From: a virus
Virus record (IMG/VR): IMGVR_UViG_3300032304_000454
Span: 1 to 38,159 of that record
Length of the DNA stretch: 38,159 bases
Direction: 5' to 3' (one strand)
Both the position numbers and the translations under genes were made by a program. The notes below the pieces were generated by a model. The model did not search any database. It was given only the letters and a program-made list of their open reading frames with translations, and was not told where the DNA came from. Shown here piece by piece: positions 31,758 through 38,159 of the stretch; positions within the stretch are counted from its first letter, which is position 1; every line of letters begins with the position of its first letter.

Positions 31758-32515
31758 GCACGTACTCCCCAGACCTTCGGATCGAACTCATCACAACCGG
31801 CGACCAAGCCGGTACGTGGGGGGCGACGACCAACACCAACTTGGCCTATGTCATTGAACAGGCGGTGGCGGGGTATGTCTCTGTTGCCGTGGCCTCGGCC
31901 AATCAAGCGCTGACGTACATCAACGGCGGTTCTTCCACCGCTGCGGACAACCAGTCTGTTCACGCGGCCATCGCGTTGACCACCTCTACGGGTGCAAACT
32001 TTGCGGTCTACGCCCCGCCAGCCTCCAAGCTGTACACCATCTACAACGCCAGCAGCTACGTAGCCACCATCTACAACTCGACAGTGATCGGAAACACGAC
32101 CGCTGCGGGTACAGGAGTGGCAGTCCCTGCGGGTAAAGTCATGACGGTTTGGTCTGACGGCACCAACTTTGCCGTTCAAAACAGCCATATCATCGGTACC
32201 GTGGTGGGCAACGTCACAGGCAACCTGACTGGAAACGTGACTGGAAACGTGACCGGGAACGTCACAGGTAATGTGACGGGCAACATTACAGGCGTGGTGA
32301 CAGGCACTGCAGGTAGCGCAATTACTGGCACTTTGACGGGCAACGTAACAGGAAACGTGTCGGGTAGTGCTGGGTCTTTGGCCACGACCAACTGGACCAT
32401 TGCTGAATCTGGCGGAAATCTTGTATTCAGCTACGGTGGCACCGCAAAATTTTCCCTTGACTCGTCTGGCAACGTAATTGCTGCAAGTGACATCACCGCG
32501 TACGGCACGCCATAA
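31754..32515 (+). CDS. Fibre-like protein lacking S74 domain, 253 aa
   Basis: MSTYSPDLRIELITTGDQAG is a typical fibre N-terminus. A GNVT tetrapeptide repeat follows (about 151-185), then SSGNVIAASDITAYGTP at the end. That last motif is where an S74 chaperone would normally begin, but the gene stops there. The GNVT tract is shared with the end of the preceding fibre gene. Either a shortened second fibre or a partner in trans. Confidence 0.75.
   Translation: MSTYSPDLRIELITTGDQAGTWGATTNTNLAYVIEQAVAGYVSVAVASANQALTYINGGSSTAADNQSVHAAIALTTSTGANFAVYAPPASKLYTIYNASSYVATIYNSTVIGNTTAAGTGVAVPAGKVMTVWSDGTNFAVQNSHIIGTVVGNVTGNLTGNVTGNVTGNVTGNVTGNITGVVTGTAGSAITGTLTGNVTGNVSGSAGSLATTNWTIAESGGNLVFSYGGTAKFSLDSSGNVIAASDITAYGTP
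32207..32302 (+). repeat. 12-bp tandem repeats encoding GNVT
   Basis: Eight in-frame 12-bp units (GGNAACGTNACN type). A related run is near 31240-31300 in the previous fibre gene. Confidence 0.88.
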
Positions 32516-32524
32516 GGGGAGCAC

Positions 32525-33385
32525 ATGCCACTACCAGCATCCGGCCCGATTTCATTCAACAACATCAACGTAGAGTTGGGTGTTGCGGGCACAACACAGG
32601 CTTCTTTGGGGCAGGCTTCTTATCGTGCGCTGGCGGGGGTTGCCTCTGGCCAAATCTCGATGAGCAACTTTTACGGTAAAGCCAACGAATTTACCTTTGC
32701 AATTGCCAGTAATCAAACTAACGCCAACTTGCGTACCCTTGCGGTCAATGCTGGGTGGAATCAGACTTCCAAGGTGGTTGCGACCATTAACTCCGGGGTC
32801 TACGTTAGCGCGAACTCCACAGGAACGCCGGGGCTTACAATTAACGGCTCTTTCCCAAATGGCGTGGAGCTGACTAATAACGGCTTCATTATCGGCATGG
32901 GGGGCGCTGGTGGCGGCGGCGGCGGTGTGACTGGTTTTGCGGGCGGAACCGCCCTTGCGGTGTCTATTCAGGTATCTATCAGAAACAACGGCACGGTAGG
33001 CGGTGGTGGTGGCGGTGGTGGCGCTGGCAACACCTACGACTCCTCTTACTGCGATAAAGGCGGCTGCTTCCCCGGCTCAACATACGGCGGTGGCGGTGGC
33101 GGTGGCGGGCGCACAGGTAGCACAAACTCCGCTGGTGGAGCTGGGCGAAATGCAACATATCCCGGCGGCGCGGGCGGGGCTGGTACGTCGGCCTCTGCGG
33201 GCGGTGGGGGTTCGCCCAACGGTAGCGGGGCACCATATGCAACTGCCGGGGCTTCGGGCGGAAACTGGGGCTCTGCCGGAGGAAGTGCTGCCGCTGGCGC
33301 GGGCGGCGCAGCTGGAGCGGCGGTCACCGGAAACGGCACTATCAATTGGTTAGCAACAGGTACTCGTTTAGGAGCAATTACATGA
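32525..33385 (+). CDS. Polyglycine-rich tail tip / receptor-binding protein
   Basis: 286 aa. The first 52 residues (MPLPASGPISFNNINVELGV through MSNFYGK) form an attachment domain typical of fibre-tip proteins. A beta section follows, then about 130 residues of Gly-rich runs (GGGGGG blocks separated by short loops). This looks like the polyglycine-II sandwich of gp38-type adhesins, whose variable loops contact the receptor. Receptor binding is inferred. ATGA overlap with the next gene. Confidence 0.78.
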   Translation: MPLPASGPISFNNINVELGVAGTTQASLGQASYRALAGVASGQISMSNFYGKANEFTFAIASNQTNANLRTLAVNAGWNQTSKVVATINSGVYVSANSTGTPGLTINGSFPNGVELTNNGFIIGMGGAGGGGGGVTGFAGGTALAVSIQVSIRNNGTVGGGGGGGGAGNTYDSSYCDKGGCFPGSTYGGGGGGGGRTGSTNSAGGAGRNATYPGGAGGAGTSASAGGGGSPNGSGAPYATAGASGGNWGSAGGSAAAGAGGAAGAAVTGNGTINWLATGTRLGAIT

Positions 33386-33960
33386 TCGGTTACAAATACG
33401 AAATCATCGCCGTTGATGAAGCGGCTCGCGTTATGGAAGTTGTTTATACCTCTCCGGGGCGTCAAACAATGCACATTGGGGTGCGGCTCCCTTCAGGCGA
33501 ACCTTTGCAGAACGTGATTGAGGCTTACGCCCCCGTGGCGTACTGGGCTGAGCAAGAGAAAAAAGTCACCTCCGTACAGGTCGGCACCTCTGGTGTTGTG
33601 GCTCCCGACATGTCACTTGCGGGGGTAAAAGCCCGCAAACTGCAGCAGTTAGCAGGGCATCGCTTTGAGATGGAGTGCCACGGAATTCGGTTTCACGACG
33701 AATATGTGAGCACGGACCGAAACGCACAATCGGCTATCGCTGCGGCGCAAGCCGCCGTTTCTGCTGGCACTTTGACCTCGGTTGGTTGGAAAACACGCGA
33801 GGGCCGTTGGCTTACTTTGGGCGCAACTGACATTACAGCTTTGGCTCAGGCAATAGCTGCGCATGTCCAAAACAGCTTTTCTCTGGAGCGTCAACTCGCA
33901 GAGCAAGTCAACAGCGCCACAACTGTGGAAGCCGTAGAGGCGATTGTATGGCCGGAGTAA
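33382..33960 (+). CDS. DUF4376 fibre-associated protein, 192 aa
   Basis: N-terminal part MIGYKYEIIAVDEAARVMEV, then a C-terminal domain (about 85-190) with the DUF4376 pattern: VKARKLQQLAGHRFE, TDRNAQSAIAAAQAA, VGWKTREGRWLTLGATDITA. This domain is commonly next to or part of phage fibre proteins, perhaps as an assembly or attachment part. Start at 33382 chosen for the ATGA overlap. It overlaps the ATP-grasp gene by 13 nt. Confidence 0.8.
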   Translation: MIGYKYEIIAVDEAARVMEVVYTSPGRQTMHIGVRLPSGEPLQNVIEAYAPVAYWAEQEKKVTSVQVGTSGVVAPDMSLAGVKARKLQQLAGHRFEMECHGIRFHDEYVSTDRNAQSAIAAAQAAVSAGTLTSVGWKTREGRWLTLGATDITALAQAIAAHVQNSFSLERQLAEQVNSATTVEAVEAIVWPE

Positions 33961-34838
33961 AACTCTATATGACGCTGGAAGACCAGCGCATGGGGATTGC
34001 TTCCTACCAGTCAACTCTGGCGCGTATTGGGGTGTCTATTACATCCATCCCATCCGAAGGCGTCTCGGTGCTGCCCCTTACCGACCGGGCCACACTTAAC
34101 ATGGTGGGCCATCAGGGCTTCATGCCTCAAGAATCCCTCGATAAGATTCTGAACAAGGACCGACTTCATGAGACTGGCCTTCCTACCTTGCCGACAACCG
34201 TAGTTGCCCTGCCGTATCTTGCGCCTCCGGGAACTTTTGTAAAGTCGCGCAACTCTGTTGTAGGTGGCTATGTGTACCAGCCGCAGATCGCGTTCCCACA
34301 TGAAGATTTAGATATTCATTTTTCAGTAAACGCTCAGGGGCGCGTTCATGTAATTGCCGCTCACCGACACCAGCATCTTGGTGGTAAAAAGCCCGGCACA
34401 CTGCGGATGGCGACTACTGAAGAGTGCGGCGACTTGGTTTCGCATATTGAGGCCGCGTGCCAAGCGTTGGAAATTAAAGGGGGCATGCACGACGTCGCTT
34501 TTCTTATGCACGAAGGTGTATGGAAGGCCATTGACTGGAACCCTAGAGCCCCGTTTCTTTACACTGATGGTGTAGCAGCGAAATACCCGTGCCTCGACGG
34601 CGCAATTGCGCACATGCTGGGTTTGCCTTTGCCGAACATCGCACCCGCCGTTTTTGTCAACCGGGCTTACTGGGATCGACCCATACCCCTGAATAAGCGG
34701 AGCGTGGTTGAGTCTTTTGGTTTGACACCTAGACGAGATGAGGGTCGCCAGATTGACGGCTTTGTTCGCGTAAACGGTGTTGGCGTTTCAGAAGCTGATG
34801 TAAACTCAAAGTTTGATGCAATGGAGGCTGCGCTGTGA
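33948..34838 (+). CDS. ATP-grasp-like enzyme, 296 aa
   Basis: Resembles ATP-grasp ligases, which join a carboxylate to an amine using ATP. Seen: a start like the central subdomain (SLDKILNKDRLHETGLPTLP), FVKSRNSVVGG with candidate nucleotide Lys99, an acidic EDLDIHFSVN segment near 119-128, and KGGMHDVAFLMHEGVWKAID followed by WNPRAP (Asp196, Asn198 as metal ligands). The N-terminal pre-ATP domain seems short. The substrate is unknown. It may modify a peptide, a surface sugar or amino acid, or a virion component. GTGA coupling to the next gene. An ATG at 33969 is an alternative start. Confidence 0.6.
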   Translation: MAGVKLYMTLEDQRMGIASYQSTLARIGVSITSIPSEGVSVLPLTDRATLNMVGHQGFMPQESLDKILNKDRLHETGLPTLPTTVVALPYLAPPGTFVKSRNSVVGGYVYQPQIAFPHEDLDIHFSVNAQGRVHVIAAHRHQHLGGKKPGTLRMATTEECGDLVSHIEAACQALEIKGGMHDVAFLMHEGVWKAIDWNPRAPFLYTDGVAAKYPCLDGAIAHMLGLPLPNIAPAVFVNRAYWDRPIPLNKRSVVESFGLTPRRDEGRQIDGFVRVNGVGVSEADVNSKFDAMEAAL

Positions 34839-35659
34839 AATTTCTTTTTGGGTTGTTGCTGTGGGTGTCGCTGAGTGTTTCTGCGAACCCTGTGAGTATT
34901 GTCACTACATCTGGTCCGGGGTCGCTTTCTGACCAAGTTGCACGGCACATTCAGCCGCTTCTGTCCAAAGAGCTGGGCGTTGAGGTTGTAGTTGTCAATG
35001 CTCCCGGCGCAAACGGCTTGGTGGGGCTTCGCGCTTTCCACCAGCTTGCTGGCAACCATTTGCTGATTGGCAGCTTTTCCGTGCCGTATGTGGCCAAAAC
35101 AACCCCACAAAAAGATTTTGATCCTCTGGTGGACTTCGCCCCAGTTATGGGTCTGACGCACACACCACTGAACATCACGGTGCCCGCAAACTCCCCAGCC
35201 AAAGACATGGCTTCTTTGGCAAAGCTGTCAAAAGAAAAGGGCGGGCTCAAAGGTGGAACATCCCACCCATCGACAAACATCTCGATGGCGCTCATCGACA
35301 AAGCTTTTGGTGCAACCACCGAGCCAATCAACTACAAGCAGACTGCGCAGCTTTACACCGAGCTGGCAGCAGGGCTTTTGGACTATACGGTTGGTGGCGG
35401 AAACCAAGCCTCAGTGGCTTTGGTGCAAAGCGGACATCTGCGCAATATAGCCCGTGCCGATCAAGTGGGCATCCCCGACTTTTCGTGGACGGCTCTTTTT
35501 GTTAAGTCGGGCAATGAAAACGGCCCTTTGGCAAATGCGGCGAAGCGAGCGATTAATGCCGACTCGATGCGCGGCTTGTCCCAGCCATTCTTCAAGGCTG
35601 ATGCTTCGGCAATGCGAGCTCAAGTGCAACGTGAGTACACCCTGATCCCCGCGCCATGA
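34835..35659 (+). CDS. TctC/Bug-type periplasmic solute-binding protein
   Basis: 274-aa secreted protein of the TctC/Bug family, extracytoplasmic receptors for carboxylates and related small molecules. Signal peptide MKFLFGLLLWVSLSVSA, cleavage after Ala17; no lipobox. Family blocks: SIVTTSGPGSLSDQVARHIQ (21-40), VVVVNAPGANGLVG (51-64), LLIGS, DFDPLVDFAPVMGLTHTPLN (94-113), GGTSHPSTNI (140-149), INYKQTAQLYTELAAGLLDY (165-184), SGHLRNIA (199-206). Typical members are about 320 aa, so this is compact. No transporter partners are in the window. It starts at a GTG overlapping the ATP-grasp stop. It is probably host-derived (Burkholderiales-type). Confidence 0.82.
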   Translation: MKFLFGLLLWVSLSVSANPVSIVTTSGPGSLSDQVARHIQPLLSKELGVEVVVVNAPGANGLVGLRAFHQLAGNHLLIGSFSVPYVAKTTPQKDFDPLVDFAPVMGLTHTPLNITVPANSPAKDMASLAKLSKEKGGLKGGTSHPSTNISMALIDKAFGATTEPINYKQTAQLYTELAAGLLDYTVGGGNQASVALVQSGHLRNIARADQVGIPDFSWTALFVKSGNENGPLANAAKRAINADSMRGLSQPFFKADASAMRAQVQREYTLIPAP

Positions 35660-36246
35660 CCGACCAAATCGCCCAACCAAGCCTTATGCGCAACCAAACT
35701 ATTTGTGAGGTTGAAGTTGATAACGGTCGAAAATTGCGGTTGTACGACAGTGTGTTTGATATGGCGTACCGATCAAAACTGTACCAATATATGCACGGCT
35801 CTTTTTTTAAAATTGGCTGGGCGGATGGGCTAACCCCAGAAAAAAGAGGGTATCAGTTTTTGCACTCCGGGCATTCGGAGGAAGATTTAAAGTCCGTTGG
35901 GCTTATTGAACACCTGCAGCAGACGCCAGTTGGCCAAGAGCTGGTGGGCTACACCCTAAATAAAGCGGTCTTAAATCTGTCGACACCAGCGGACGTTAAC
36001 TTTGTCCACACACATCCAGAGGACAAAGTGCTTCTGTACTACGTGAATTTGGATTGGGAAGACGGTTGGCACGGGGAGACTTTATTTTTTGACGAGTCCG
36101 CCAAGAACATCATGTTTGCCAGCGCTTACACGCCGGGGCGGATCATTGCTTTTGATGCAAAAATTCCGCACACCATACGCCCGCAGTCGCACATTGCCAC
36201 GTTTTACAGAATGACTTTTGCGTTGGTGCTTACGAAAAACCCATAA
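35656..36246 (+). CDS. 2-oxoglutarate/Fe(II) oxygenase-like protein
   Basis: 196 aa, cytoplasmic. The double-stranded beta-helix pattern is visible: VHTHPEDKVLLYYVNLDW, GWHGETLFFDES, YTPGRIIAFDAKIPHTIRP, FYRMT. Candidate iron ligands are His118 or His120 with Glu122/Asp123 and distal His172; Arg185 could bind 2-oxoglutarate. Such enzymes hydroxylate proteins, nucleic acids or small molecules. ATGA overlap with the binding-protein gene makes it part of the same cassette. Substrate unknown. Confidence 0.72.
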   Translation: MTDQIAQPSLMRNQTICEVEVDNGRKLRLYDSVFDMAYRSKLYQYMHGSFFKIGWADGLTPEKRGYQFLHSGHSEEDLKSVGLIEHLQQTPVGQELVGYTLNKAVLNLSTPADVNFVHTHPEDKVLLYYVNLDWEDGWHGETLFFDESAKNIMFASAYTPGRIIAFDAKIPHTIRPQSHIATFYRMTFALVLTKNP

Positions 36247-36275
36247 CAAAGCGGGCGTATTTTAGGGGGTGGGAC

Positions 36276-36380
36276 ATGAAAGACTGGGCCATAGCAATCA
36301 CTGCCGGAGTTCTTGTCTCATGCCTGTGCATGTGGGTGGCTTTTGACCTTGTTCCGATGCTGTGGTGGGTGATGAAATGA
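36276..36380 (+). CDS. Very small membrane protein, 34 aa
   Basis: MKDWAIAITAGVLVSCLCMW followed by VAFDLVPMLWWVMK, one hydrophobic span. GGGGGTGGG lies upstream and its stop overlaps the next start (ATGA). Possibly a lysis helper such as a small pinholin or antiholin (inference). Confidence 0.62.
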   Translation: MKDWAIAITAGVLVSCLCMWVAFDLVPMLWWVMK

Positions 36381-36880
36381 TCGGCCTTCTTCTTGATCCA
36401 GATGCCGCGCTTGACGCGGTAAACAACGCAGTACGGTTGGTCAAGAAGGCCAGTGCTACGGCGCAAAACATTGAGTCTCTGGCCCCCATGCTGGGGAAGT
36501 ATTTCGATGCCAAGGCCAACGCGATTGCGTCTGCTGAAGCGGCCAAGGCCGGTACGTTTGGTGGGTCCTCAATGGGCAAAGCCTTTGAGATCGAGATGGC
36601 GATCGACGCCCAGAAAGAGTTTGAGGAAGACCTTAAGCGCCTGTTTTGGAACGCCAACAAGATGGACGTGTGGCAGAAGATCAAGGCCCGTGCCACCGTG
36701 ATGGAGGCAGAAGCCGCCAAGGCCGCAGGCAAAGCCAAAGAAGAAGCCAGACGCAAGAAGCAGAAGGATCAGGAAGAACTTGAGACGGCCATTGCGGTCA
36801 TCATCTCGGTTGCCATCTTCTGTGGCCTGATGTGGGGCGGCTGGGAACTGTTCTCTTTCTGTCGTAAAAACGGGTGCTGA
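36377..36880 (+). CDS. Membrane-anchored coiled-coil protein, 167 aa
   Basis: MIGLLLDPDAALDAVNNAVR, Ala/Lys-rich helices through the middle (MEAEAAKAAGKAKEEARRKK), then a C-terminal transmembrane segment (AIAVIISVAIFCGLMWGGW). Upstream of holin and endolysin, so probably lysis-related or virion-internal. No family name recognised with confidence. Confidence 0.65.
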   Translation: MIGLLLDPDAALDAVNNAVRLVKKASATAQNIESLAPMLGKYFDAKANAIASAEAAKAGTFGGSSMGKAFEIEMAIDAQKEFEEDLKRLFWNANKMDVWQKIKARATVMEAEAAKAAGKAKEEARRKKQKDQEELETAIAVIISVAIFCGLMWGGWELFSFCRKNGC

Positions 36881-36884
36881 CGAT

Positions 36885-37070
36885 GTGTGGAAGCTACTCA
36901 AATGGTTTGAAGTTGGCACAGACTGGAAGCTGGGCATCGACCGGTTCATTCGGGTTTGCTGCATGGCGATCATCGCCAACTGGGTTCTCGACATGCTTTA
37001 CGTGCTGCCCGTGGACGATTCCAAGTCCATCATTGAATTTGTGAAATCCAATTTACCTCTCGGAGAATGA
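36885..37070 (+). CDS. Small membrane protein, 61 aa
   Basis: MWKLLKWFEVGTDWKLGIDR, then a hydrophobic FIRVCCMAIIANWVLDMLYV span and a short acidic tail. A GTG start at 36885 is assumed; the nearby ATG is out of frame. The ribosome binding site is weak. Part of the lysis cassette by position. Confidence 0.58.
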   Translation: MWKLLKWFEVGTDWKLGIDRFIRVCCMAIIANWVLDMLYVLPVDDSKSIIEFVKSNLPLGE

Positions 37071-37071
37071 C

Positions 37072-37596
37072 ATGCTGTCTTTAATTTCTACCCTCGGTGG
37101 CCTGCTGATTTCAGGCTTGCCCAAACTGCTGGACTACTTCCAGAACAAGGCTGACCAAAAGCACGAGCTGGCTTTGGCCCAAGTGCAGACCGAGCGCGAA
37201 TTGGCTTTGGCTGCTGCTGGTTTTGCTGCTCAGGCCAAGATCGAAGAAATCCGCACCGAGCAGGTGGCAATGCAGACCAACGCGCAGATTGCTGAAGCAG
37301 AAGCTGCGATGACCCAAGGCGCTCAAGAGCACGACAAGGCGGTTCTCGCCAAGGCATCCACATGGGTTGCCAACTACATCGGCACCGTGCGCCCGACCAT
37401 CACCTACATCTTTGTCATTGAGTTGGTGCTGGTTAACGCATGGTTGGCTTGGTATGTCTGGTACAACGAGAAGCTGATTACAAACCTTGAGGAATTGGTG
37501 CGCTTTAGCGACATCATCTTCAGCACTGACGAGATGGCCATGCTGGGCGGCATCATCGGTTTCTGGTTCGGTTCGCGCGGCTGGAGCAAGAAGTGA
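37072..37596 (+). CDS. Holin (GTA-type 3TM-like)
   Basis: 174 aa. An N-terminal hydrophobic segment (MLSLISTLGGLLISGLPKLL), a long charged helix (about 25-90), two more hydrophobic spans (TYIFVIELVLVNAWLAWYVW; AMLGGIIGFWFGSRGW) and a basic end. This matches the three-span holin family known from gene transfer agents. It would permeabilise the inner membrane to release the endolysin encoded next. GTGA overlap with that gene. Confidence 0.82.
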   Translation: MLSLISTLGGLLISGLPKLLDYFQNKADQKHELALAQVQTERELALAAAGFAAQAKIEEIRTEQVAMQTNAQIAEAEAAMTQGAQEHDKAVLAKASTWVANYIGTVRPTITYIFVIELVLVNAWLAWYVWYNEKLITNLEELVRFSDIIFSTDEMAMLGGIIGFWFGSRGWSKK

Positions 37597-38099
37597 AGCT
37601 CTCCAAAGCTGGCGCAGATTTGATGCACCGCTTTGAGGGGTGCAGAAACAAGCCGTACCTTTGCCCCGCGCACATCTGGACGATTGGGTACGGCCATGTG
37701 CTGTACCAAGAGCAGATCAAGCTGCCGATGGCGCGGGTCGAGGGTAAAGAAGTTGCCATGATCCGCAAAGAGATGCCGCTTAAACCGGAGGACAACCGTG
37801 TCTGGAGCAAAGAGGAAATCGAGAAACTATTCGCTGATGACGTCGCGTCTTTTGAACGTGGTGTTCTACGACTTGTTCCCGGCGTTGCTGGCAGGCAAGG
37901 CGCTTTTGACGCTCTTGTCTCTATCTCCTTTAACTTTGGACTAGGCAACCTGCAGCGCTCGACCATTCGCATGAAAGCCAACCGGGGTGACTGGGAAGGT
38001 GCGGCGCAGGCTTTTATGGCTTGGACCAAGGGCGGTGGCAAAGTTTTGCCCGGACTGGTGAAGCGCCGGGAAGCAGAGATTGCGCTGTTCCTGAGTTAA
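37593..38099 (+). CDS. Endolysin, GH24 lysozyme
   Basis: 168-aa phage lysozyme that cuts peptidoglycan between MurNAc and GlcNAc. The catalytic region is FEGCRNKPYLCPAHIWTIGY: Glu15, then Cys24 at the position of the usual Asp, and Thr30. Spacing equals T4 lysozyme Glu11/Asp20/Thr26. A Cys at this site is known to keep activity in T4 lysozyme. Later blocks AFDALVSISFNFGLGNL and GLVKRREAEIALFL are standard. No signal peptide, so it depends on the holin. GTG start. Confidence 0.92.
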   Translation: MKLSKAGADLMHRFEGCRNKPYLCPAHIWTIGYGHVLYQEQIKLPMARVEGKEVAMIRKEMPLKPEDNRVWSKEEIEKLFADDVASFERGVLRLVPGVAGRQGAFDALVSISFNFGLGNLQRSTIRMKANRGDWEGAAQAFMAWTKGGGKVLPGLVKRREAEIALFLS

Positions 38100-38130
38100 G
38101 TGCGAAAATGCCATAAAACTGAGGTAAACG

Positions 38131-38159
38131 ATGCCCTTACAGAAACTCCAACTGCGCCC
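38131..38159 (+). CDS. Start of a large virion protein (cut by window)
   Basis: MPLQKLQLR begins here with GAGG 7 nt upstream. This N-terminus resembles a tail nozzle or stabilisation protein of similar phages, from memory only. The rest lies beyond the window. Confidence 0.5.

Noticed and set aside
29655-32524. Long minus-strand open frames across the fibre genes
   Set aside because: They mirror the Gly/Thr/Asn-rich repeats of the fibres and have Cys- and His-rich shadow composition.
1-38159. tRNA genes, integrase, attachment sites, insertion sequences
   Set aside because: None recognised on either strand by eye. This was not an exhaustive computed search.

Overview
The window is a contiguous part of a tailed double-stranded DNA phage genome, most likely a short-tailed (podovirus-like) phage of a freshwater betaproteobacterium. 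Terminase, portal, scaffold, capsid, adaptor, tail-fibre and lysis genes are in order, with almost no spacing and many ATGA or GTGA start/stop overlaps. The host guess is inference: it rests mainly on a TctC/Bug-type periplasmic binding protein, a family greatly expanded in Burkholderiales. No integrase, repressor, tRNA or CRISPR array was seen. The genome continues past both ends: a glutaredoxin is cut at the left edge and a virion gene starts at the right edge.

Left arm, 1-9.8 kb, minus strand. This is an early/accessory operon of small coupled genes: glutaredoxin, a Rap1a/Tai-like secreted protein, a VRR-NUC nuclease, several unknowns, and a CobS/MoxR-like AAA+ ATPase with a DUF3150-like protein and a VWA-metallopeptidase. 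Several real genes are very short (33-58 aa).

Control region, 9.8-13.2 kb. A gene-free stretch of about 0.8 kb carries two perfect DnaA boxes 22 bp apart, a strongly G-skewed segment, an AT tract and an array of TTCCAA/TTGGAA repeats, so it is a candidate replication origin. Next come two paralogous genes of unknown function, each with its own terminator, leader block and promoter, then three small unknown genes. An 18-bp palindrome (invariant TTCA-N8-TGAA) recurs ten times between 2.2 and 12.2 kb. Three copies lie 15-16 nt upstream of start codons, and in minus-strand transcripts most would form a hairpin with a C-rich loop.

Right arm, 13.2-38.2 kb, plus strand. The order is small and large terminase, portal, GroES-like co-chaperonin, scaffold, capsid proteins, a free-standing HNH endonuclease followed by a structured RNA-like leader, further virion proteins, a cluster of tiny basic Lys/Gly-rich proteins, two adaptor-type proteins, tail and fibre proteins (S74 chaperone fibre, a shorter fibre-like protein lacking S74, a polyglycine-rich tip), and a lysis cassette (several small membrane proteins, holin, GH24 endolysin).

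The most unusual feature lies between the fibre tip and the lysis genes, at 33.4-36.2 kb. It is a translationally coupled cassette encoding a DUF4376 fibre-associated protein, an ATP-grasp-like enzyme, a secreted TctC/Bug solute-binding protein and a 2-oxoglutarate/Fe(II) oxygenase-like protein. I know of no described phage system with this composition. It could act on the host envelope, nutrient uptake or virion modification.
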